A stretch of DNA of 20,698 nt from Sphingobacteriaceae bacterium (GTDB lineage Bacteria > Bacteroidota > Bacteroidia > B-17B0 > Aurantibacillaceae): assembly GCA_023251695.1 (NCBI GenBank), contig JAHEYE010000042.1, positions 1 to 20,698 on the forward strand, given 5' to 3'. A program made the position numbers and the translations under genes. The notes under the pieces are model-generated. The model saw only the letters and a program-made list of their open reading frames with translations. It searched no databases and had not been told where the DNA came from. Shown one piece after another: positions 15,605 to 20,698 of the stretch (position 1 is its first letter; every line of letters starts with the position of its first letter).

Positions 15605-17878
15605 TTAATGATTTATAACCACTTTTTTCACTGTAGTATTAGAGTATACAAAATAAAGGCCCTCTTCCCAGTTAGACGTTGATATTTCCGTTTGGTTTAA
15701 AAACGTTGACTTATAAATAATTTGTCCGAGGGCATTGGTAATTTCGAGTTTTTGGCTTTCCCTGGAACCAACCCTGATAACCAAATAATTATTGGCAGGA
15801 TTGGGGAAAATATCAACTGAAGCAATTCCTGAATTTAATTCGTTAATACCAATTGTACAATTGGCTAATTTAAAGGTTGGCGTTGTTGCAACCGAAAAAG
15901 TTCCCGTTCCATCAGGGCAGCGTGAAACCGATTTATCAGTAAGTTGAGGACCAAAAGTAATACTATCTAATACAGCGCCCGCCGGGTTACTTAACATTAT
16001 TTGTTCTCCGGTGGACAATAACTTAAAGTTACAATGCACATAAGATGAAGTGGAAGCATTTTGATCGGCCCAAACTATTAAATGACTATAAGGTTGTATT
16101 ACAGTATTGGTAGGGATAACGAATTTCGATGGCGTTAAATAATCATCTGTTAAAAATAATCCTCCCAATTCAAGTGGATTGGCTGTTGTATTGTAAAACT
16201 CGATCCAGTCCTCATTCACTAATATTTCATTTTTAGTACCATTAACATTATCGGCCAGAAACTCATTTATTTTTACCTGACCCACTCCTGCAGTCTGGAC
16301 ACCCATTAGGGTATAAAATTCATGTTCGGCTCTTTCAGGCGCAAACATGCCGGCATTGTTGTTTTCGGCATAAACATAATATTGCGCGAACGCTGCGGTA
16401 AGGGTAAAAGTTGCTCCAAATATATTATCAGAGGCAGTACCATCGTTATGCAAGCCATCGTCGTACATCAGAACTCTTACAAATTTTGCAGTCATACTTT
16501 GTCTGTATCCCAAATAAACCCCATTTGAATTTGCATTTGTAACATTTGCTGTAATTGTTACTGCGCTATTTAAACTGGGTGTATTCGCCGTGGTTGCAGA
16601 TGATATGGTTGGAGGAGTATAAGTAAAATCGGATGTAGATTGTAAATAAGGAATCCGTGCCGCCATTAAGGTACTGATGCCGGGAACAGAATAACTACCC
16701 ACCGAGTAGTTAGCCGTCATACCATTTTGAAACTGCGAATACGTATAGAATTTATTCAGATCTGATTGCAAAGCCGTATCAATTACAGTTTGCAATTGCG
16801 CCGCTTTAGTTGAATAATAATTACTCGCAAACATTTCATTCATGATGGTCCGCATATGCGCAATATACATACGCTTGTACTGATTATTACTCATGATGTT
16901 TTTAATGAGCGGCCAGTATTGATCCGTACTGTGAATATTAGTTGCCAGTTGCTGAAGCTGGGTAATGGTTAAACTTAACATACTTGAGTTGGAAGCCCCT
17001 AAATGCGGAAAGCCCGCAAACGACATGTTCAAGTCCCAAATAATCGGACTGTAACGGGTAGTTGGATCTTTGTATAAATAATAATTCTGACAAAATGCAC
17101 CGCTATAACTGTCGAGATTTATCACAACATTATTAAAACCAAGCATCCATATCAAGCGATCGAGATCCATTACATTCGGGATGCTATTTGCATTATTGGT
17201 TACCGAATCACAAAGGTCTTTTAATTTATTCCAGCCGTATTTTGATTTAATTTCATAGAAATAAATATACGCGCTGCTGTCGGCCAAAGGAATGTAACGC
17301 AAATTACTTTTCGAATTAGTTGTAGGCAGTACAATCGGATTACATTTTATAAAGGTATTATTCGAAGTAGTAAAATGATCGGCGCAGAATTTTTTATTAA
17401 TCGCCTCCGCATTTGAATAGACACCTATATATGTGCCATTAATGTAGAGCTGCGCGAAATTTGCTTTCGGACAATGCATGTAATTTTTTAATATATCGTA
17501 GGCCAGTACTTCGCGGATCACAGATGGATCGGAATAACCATTTCCCAATTTTATGTCCTGATAACCCTGATACGATTGGTTCTTGTATCCGTCGAGTTCA
17601 ATATGAACCGGATTTTTTTTGTAAGTGGAGTCAAATGAACTGTTGCCTTTATACTTCACGCCTACGCTATCAAAATAGGTGCCGTTGATTTTGATCCATT
17701 GAGCCATCAAGTAGCCTTCCGCGCCAAGCTTCGCAGTATCCAGCATATAATCCCAATTTGGTTGCGAAAACTGAACTTCGATCTTTTGTATCGAAGATGT
17801 ATTATAAAAAGTTTGGCCGGTAAGTTTACTTCCAGCCAAACAAATAAGTGCAATAAAACCAAAGAAATTATTTCTCAT
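15605..17878 (-). CDS. CotH kinase-family protein with Ig-like, lamin-tail and T9SS domains (copy C)
   Basis: The first-transcribed CotH paralogue of the three. It has a signal peptide (~1-21), a CotH domain (~28-416), an Ig-like domain (~424-524), a lamin-tail domain (~534-653) and a T9SS tail (~689-757, IFPNPANNY). The Asp pair is Asp256 (NLDSY) and Asp282 (WDLNMSF). Compared with copies A and B it carries a small insertion around residues 178-202 (CNPIVLPTTNSKSNLRY...), in the region before the YEIKSKYGW segment, which could alter substrate choice. Its Ig-like domain is nearly identical to that of copy B, while its C-terminal 100 residues are the most distant. It starts 5 bases after the stop of the E-set protein gene. 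Confidence 0.88.
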   Translation of the reverse strand: MRNNFFGFIALICLAGSKLTGQTFYNTSSIQKIEVQFSQPNWDYMLDTAKLGAEGYLMAQWIKINGTYFDSVGVKYKGNSSFDSTYKKNPVHIELDGYKNQSYQGYQDIKLGNGYSDPSVIREVLAYDILKNYMHCPKANFAQLYINGTYIGVYSNAEAINKKFCADHFTTSNNTFIKCNPIVLPTTNSKSNLRYIPLADSSAYIYFYEIKSKYGWNKLKDLCDSVTNNANSIPNVMDLDRLIWMLGFNNVVINLDSYSGAFCQNYYLYKDPTTRYSPIIWDLNMSFAGFPHLGASNSSMLSLTITQLQQLATNIHSTDQYWPLIKNIMSNNQYKRMYIAHMRTIMNEMFASNYYSTKAAQLQTVIDTALQSDLNKFYTYSQFQNGMTANYSVGSYSVPGISTLMAARIPYLQSTSDFTYTPPTISSATTANTPSLNSAVTITANVTNANSNGVYLGYRQSMTAKFVRVLMYDDGLHNDGTASDNIFGATFTLTAAFAQYYVYAENNNAGMFAPERAEHEFYTLMGVQTAGVGQVKINEFLADNVNGTKNEILVNEDWIEFYNTTANPLELGGLFLTDDYLTPSKFVIPTNTVIQPYSHLIVWADQNASTSSYVHCNFKLLSTGEQIMLSNPAGAVLDSITFGPQLTDKSVSRCPDGTGTFSVATTPTFKLANCTIGINELNSGIASVDIFPNPANNYLVIRVGSRESQKLEITNALGQIIYKSTFLNQTEISTSNWEEGLYFVYSNTTVKKVVINH

Positions 17879-17883
17879 CTTAA

Positions 17884-18900
17884 CTATTCAATAATTAATT
17901 TTGCCGATCGTTTAGCATTCTTTGAATCGGTAATGTTTACAAAATAAAGACCCGTACTTAATTCATTTTTCCTGATGGTAATCTCTTCACCATTATTACT
18001 CAAATAAGTTTTTAAAACCCTGCCGCTCACATCACACAAATTAAGTTTGTAGTCAACTTCCTTATTACTGAATTCTATTACCGATAATTCGGTTGCAGGG
18101 TTCGGATACATCTTAACTCCTGAGATTTCCTCTGCGTTTTCATGAATACCTGCAAGCGCACAGCTTACACAAGCACTGTAACAAACAATTGGAAGAATGG
18201 TATCCTTAATCAATGGATGCGTTCTATTACCTCCGCCATTAGCACAGGGTGCCGGAACAGTTTCAGTATTGGTAAGCACATTCCCGTTATAATATTTGAA
18301 TTCATAGCTGCCGTTAACAGCATAAGTGATCACATCATAAATATTAGAACCAAAGCTATAAAGGATATTATTTTTTGCGTTCCATGTGGTTGACTGGAAT
18401 GTTCCTGCCACATGAACTCCATTGGATGAAACTGTTCCTGCATTCGACATATCAACCAGGAAACGCAATAATGATTTTCCTACGGGTGCATTTCCTGAAA
18501 AAGGAATTGCTCCGACAAAGGCGGTGTCATTACCTAATGAGTCTAAATATATCCAGCGGTTATCTACACCAAGTCCTGAATAGTCCACCCGTGATTCGTT
18601 AGGAACAAATTCTGCTTCGTAGGTCTGATCACCATTTACAAATTTAAATTCATATTCGGCAAAAGCAGGTAAGTTTAAAATAACACTGTATATGGTTGTT
18701 AAACCTTCCTGATTAAGTTGTAAGGTATTTGGCTGCCAATCGCCAAGCGGTAAACCTAAATAGCCCTGAAAACTACTCATTAAGTGAATACCAAACGGGC
18801 TGATGGTATAGGTACCCATATCAACGGCGAATTTTATTTTTTTTGCGCTTAGCCCTGTAAAAGTAAATACAAGAATTAAAGCTAAAATTATCTTTTTCAT
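17884..18900 (-). CDS. T9SS-exported protein with two E-set/CBM-like modules
   Basis: A predicted surface or secreted binding protein. After a signal peptide (~1-19) there are two related beta-sandwich modules. Module 1 (~22-138) begins IKFAVDMG and contains YEFKFVNGD (83-91). Module 2 (~145-250) begins LRFLVDMSNAGTVSSNGVHV and contains YEFKYYNGN (199-207), then a Cys-rich end (Cys219, NGGGNR, Cys240, Cys244, Cys247). The VDM...GVHVAGTF...YEFKxxNGN pattern is that of the glycogen-binding-like E-set (CBM48-like) domains common in Bacteroidota exported proteins. Module 1 lacks the Cys cluster. The T9SS type A tail starts at VKMYPNPATE (~262-271) and runs to the end (338). It lies between the arylsulfotransferase (9-base gap) and CotH copy C (5-base gap), so a glycan-binding helper role is reasonable but unproven. 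Confidence 0.8.
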   Translation of the reverse strand: MKKIILALILVFTFTGLSAKKIKFAVDMGTYTISPFGIHLMSSFQGYLGLPLGDWQPNTLQLNQEGLTTIYSVILNLPAFAEYEFKFVNGDQTYEAEFVPNESRVDYSGLGVDNRWIYLDSLGNDTAFVGAIPFSGNAPVGKSLLRFLVDMSNAGTVSSNGVHVAGTFQSTTWNAKNNILYSFGSNIYDVITYAVNGSYEFKYYNGNVLTNTETVPAPCANGGGNRTHPLIKDTILPIVCYSACVSCALAGIHENAEEISGVKMYPNPATELSVIEFSNKEVDYKLNLCDVSGRVLKTYLSNNGEEITIRKNELSTGLYFVNITDSKNAKRSAKLIIE

Positions 18901-18909
18901 TTTTAGAAT

Positions 18910-20595
18910 TTATTTTGCTAAAGTGATTTTTTTAGTAACCGTTAAACCGCTTTCGCTGGTAATAGTAACAAGGTAGAGTCCATTGCTTAGCTCCGACATA
19001 TCTACAGCATTTACATTCTTATCATTCAATAATATTTTACCAAACATGTCGGTAATAATTACATTGTAATTTTCGTTACCTAAAACACCTGCATTAATAT
19101 TTACCAGACCGGTTGAAGGATTAGGGAAAACATAAATGCTGTTCTTAATACTTAAGGCATCAATACCTGTTGAAAGCGCAAATACGTATCCTGAAGAATA
19201 AGCATAAACACATCCGTTGCTATCGGTAACCCTCACTACGTAAACACCGCTTTGCGATGGCGTATAAGTTTGATTGCTTGCGCCCGCTAACAAATCACCA
19301 TTTAAATACCATTGGTAAGTCACGCCTGTTGTCGAAACTAAATCACTTCCTGCAATAGAGATACTTGGTTGTGCCGGTGCAGGATTATTAATATAGCATG
19401 TTGTATAACGGTGAGATTGAGGCGTTGTGCCACCTGTACTCTTCGACCATAATGTAGTTCCCGCCGAATTAATTTCATAAATAGTTCCTACTGTCGCTAA
19501 ACACACCAATTGATTTCCATTCGGGAATTGGTCTGAACTCCCCATGTTACTGGTATAACCTGTTGAAGTATGTCGCAACGTAAAAGTTGCAGGGGTATAA
19601 GCTTGTCCGGTTGTTACTGTATAGTTTAATCCTACACGCGGAGATGTAATCTGATCGATCGTGGTTTTCGGACCAACTGAAATACCTTTATTATTTACAC
19701 CTACCATATAACCGGCATTAGGTGAGCCTTCCGGAATCCAATGTGCATCGTGTGTTACATCTAAAATTTTTGTCCCTGTTGCCTGATATGCAGGAGGATT
19801 TCCCCAACGGTAAAGAAAGTCACCACCTTTACCTGCATTACCACCTGTGTGCAAAGCAGCCTGAGCGGTTGTGGTACTGTGATCAATAACATACCACTCG
19901 TTCAAATTGTGTGAACTAACAATGATCTGGTCGAGGATTGGATTATAATCAATACCGTTCATGTGCATCCAGTCTTTTTGAATGCTGTAATTAATATTTA
20001 ATAACTGAGGGTTATTTACAATTGAAGTAGCATAATTACCTGCTGTGCTGTTTACATTCTGAACCAGATGATCCCACACATTCCACTGCCAAACTACAAC
20101 CGCCGAATTTGTTCCTACCGGTTTTAATTCAAGGATTTTTTCAGCCCATACGATTATGGAACTTGAGCAACCGGCATTGGTTGCATCTGTTGCGGTTTTT
20201 ACATCGTAGCTGATTACTAAAACATTTCCATTTGGTAACGGACAATGATCATGGTGCAAACAATAGGTAGAAGATGAATAAATGTAATCCCATAAAAGCA
20301 CATTGTTATAACTCCATTTTTGTATACGGCCGGTCATACCACCACCTGAAAGTGTATTGGTTGTAGAAACGGAACGCCAGATATCGCCTCCAGGCATCAT
20401 GTGCGTTGAGTAACCGTTATTACCCGATCCTGTATAGGTAAAGGTCTTAATTGTTGTACTATTGGTATCAATCAAATAACCCATTGCAGAACTCATGTTC
20501 CCGTAATAGGTTAAGCCATTCCATTGTTGGGCATTTAATGTTTGACTAATGAAGAATGCAAGAAAAAGGTTAAAAGTAAATTTGATTTTATTCAT
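18910..20595 (-). CDS. Arylsulfotransferase (ASST)-family protein with Ig-like and T9SS domains
   Basis: A predicted exported aryl-sulfate sulfotransferase, an enzyme class that moves sulfate from a phenolic sulfate ester to another phenol without PAPS. It has a signal peptide (~1-22, ending NAQ). The propeller-like catalytic region (~25-400) carries family blocks with conserved histidines: HHDHCPLPNGNVLVIS (114-129), WDHLVQ (174-179), DWMHMN (208-213), SSHNLNEWYVIDHS (227-240), KGGDFLYRWGNPPAY (256-270) and THDAHWIPEG (281-290). Which His is sulfated cannot be decided here. An Ig-like domain (~408-472, TYQWYLNGD) and a T9SS type A tail (~487-561, VFPNPSTG) follow. The full set of blocks argues against a dead enzyme. 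It is the first gene of the leftward unit ending with the three CotH genes, and nothing DsbL/DsbI-like accompanies it. Confidence 0.85.
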   Translation of the reverse strand: MNKIKFTFNLFLAFFISQTLNAQQWNGLTYYGNMSSAMGYLIDTNSTTIKTFTYTGSGNNGYSTHMMPGGDIWRSVSTTNTLSGGGMTGRIQKWSYNNVLLWDYIYSSSTYCLHHDHCPLPNGNVLVISYDVKTATDATNAGCSSSIIVWAEKILELKPVGTNSAVVVWQWNVWDHLVQNVNSTAGNYATSIVNNPQLLNINYSIQKDWMHMNGIDYNPILDQIIVSSHNLNEWYVIDHSTTTAQAALHTGGNAGKGGDFLYRWGNPPAYQATGTKILDVTHDAHWIPEGSPNAGYMVGVNNKGISVGPKTTIDQITSPRVGLNYTVTTGQAYTPATFTLRHTSTGYTSNMGSSDQFPNGNQLVCLATVGTIYEINSAGTTLWSKSTGGTTPQSHRYTTCYINNPAPAQPSISIAGSDLVSTTGVTYQWYLNGDLLAGASNQTYTPSQSGVYVVRVTDSNGCVYAYSSGYVFALSTGIDALSIKNSIYVFPNPSTGLVNINAGVLGNENYNVIITDMFGKILLNDKNVNAVDMSELSNGLYLVTITSESGLTVTKKITLAK

Positions 20596-20622
20596 GTCAG
20601 TTTCAGTTTTTCAGAATTTTAA

Positions 20623-20630
20623 TAAAGATA
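20623..20630 (-). promoter_or_regulatory. Weak candidate -7 box for the ASST-CotH unit
   Basis: Read on the minus strand, the bases are TATCTTTA, matching TAnnTTTG except for the last base, 27 bases before the ATG at 20595. A matching -33 TTTG at usual spacing was not found. The 103 bases between the ASST start and the window edge hold no coding frame I can support. Confidence 0.25.
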
Positions 20631-20653
20631 ACTAAATTACGGGTTTAAATTTC

Positions 20654-20671
20654 ATCTAAACATATTTAGAT
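20654..20671. repeat. Inverted repeat upstream of the ASST-CotH unit
   Basis: ATCTAAA (20654-20660) and TTTAGAT (20665-20671) form a perfect 7-base inverted repeat around CATA. It lies 59-76 bases upstream of the ASST start codon, so it could be an operator for the unit. It could also belong to a neighbouring gene beyond the window. The stem is AT-rich and may be chance. Confidence 0.3.
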
Positions 20672-20698
20672 TCAGTGGTTTAGCCATAAATTCATTCT

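Noticed and set aside
11126..17878. Tandem CotH genes as a transposon or phage insertion
   Set aside because: No transposase, integrase, terminal repeats or target duplications were seen, and base use looks like that of the neighbours.

Overview
The window reads as chromosomal DNA of a member of the Bacteroidota. It is AT-rich. Six gene products end in a type IX secretion (T9SS) type A sorting tail with a YPNP/FPNP motif, and one promoter matches the Bacteroidota TTG-N20-TAnnTTTG pattern. No tRNA, rRNA, CRISPR array, transposase or phage gene was found. Genes cover almost everything: no gene-free stretch exceeds about 125 bases.

Left part (1-7474). A NarL-type histidine kinase and response regulator pair (+ strand) meets, with no gap, a leftward cluster of three envelope genes: a CPBP intramembrane protease, an M61 metallopeptidase with a PDZ domain, and a TPR/beta-propeller/CRD/OmpA protein with the architecture of the T9SS component PorE. 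A 74-base divergent region separates that cluster from a di-heme cytochrome c peroxidase/MauG-type gene, which has a near-leaderless candidate promoter.

Middle (7596-11124, + strand). A tightly packed unit encodes an eight-repeat T9SS-exported propeller-like protein, a small charged secreted repeat protein, a VTC-domain (polyphosphate polymerase-like) protein and a DUF4956 membrane protein. The last three joints are a 1-base gap, a 1-base overlap and a 23-base overlap.

Right part (11126-20595, - strand). Five genes with gaps of 5-11 bases run leftward: an arylsulfotransferase-family enzyme, a protein with two E-set/CBM-like modules, and three tandem CotH kinase-like proteins (Ig-like and lamin-tail domains). 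All five carry T9SS tails. This run ends one base from the DUF4956 gene.

VTC, DUF4956 and CotH genes are a recurrent bacterial neighbourhood. Here they are joined with a sulfotransferase, glycan-binding-type modules and T9SS export. The most interesting reading, which is inference, is a locus for chemical modification (phosphorylation and perhaps sulfation) of cell-surface or secreted material, with the VTC/DUF4956 pair acting at the inner membrane and the CotH/ASST proteins acting outside the cell.
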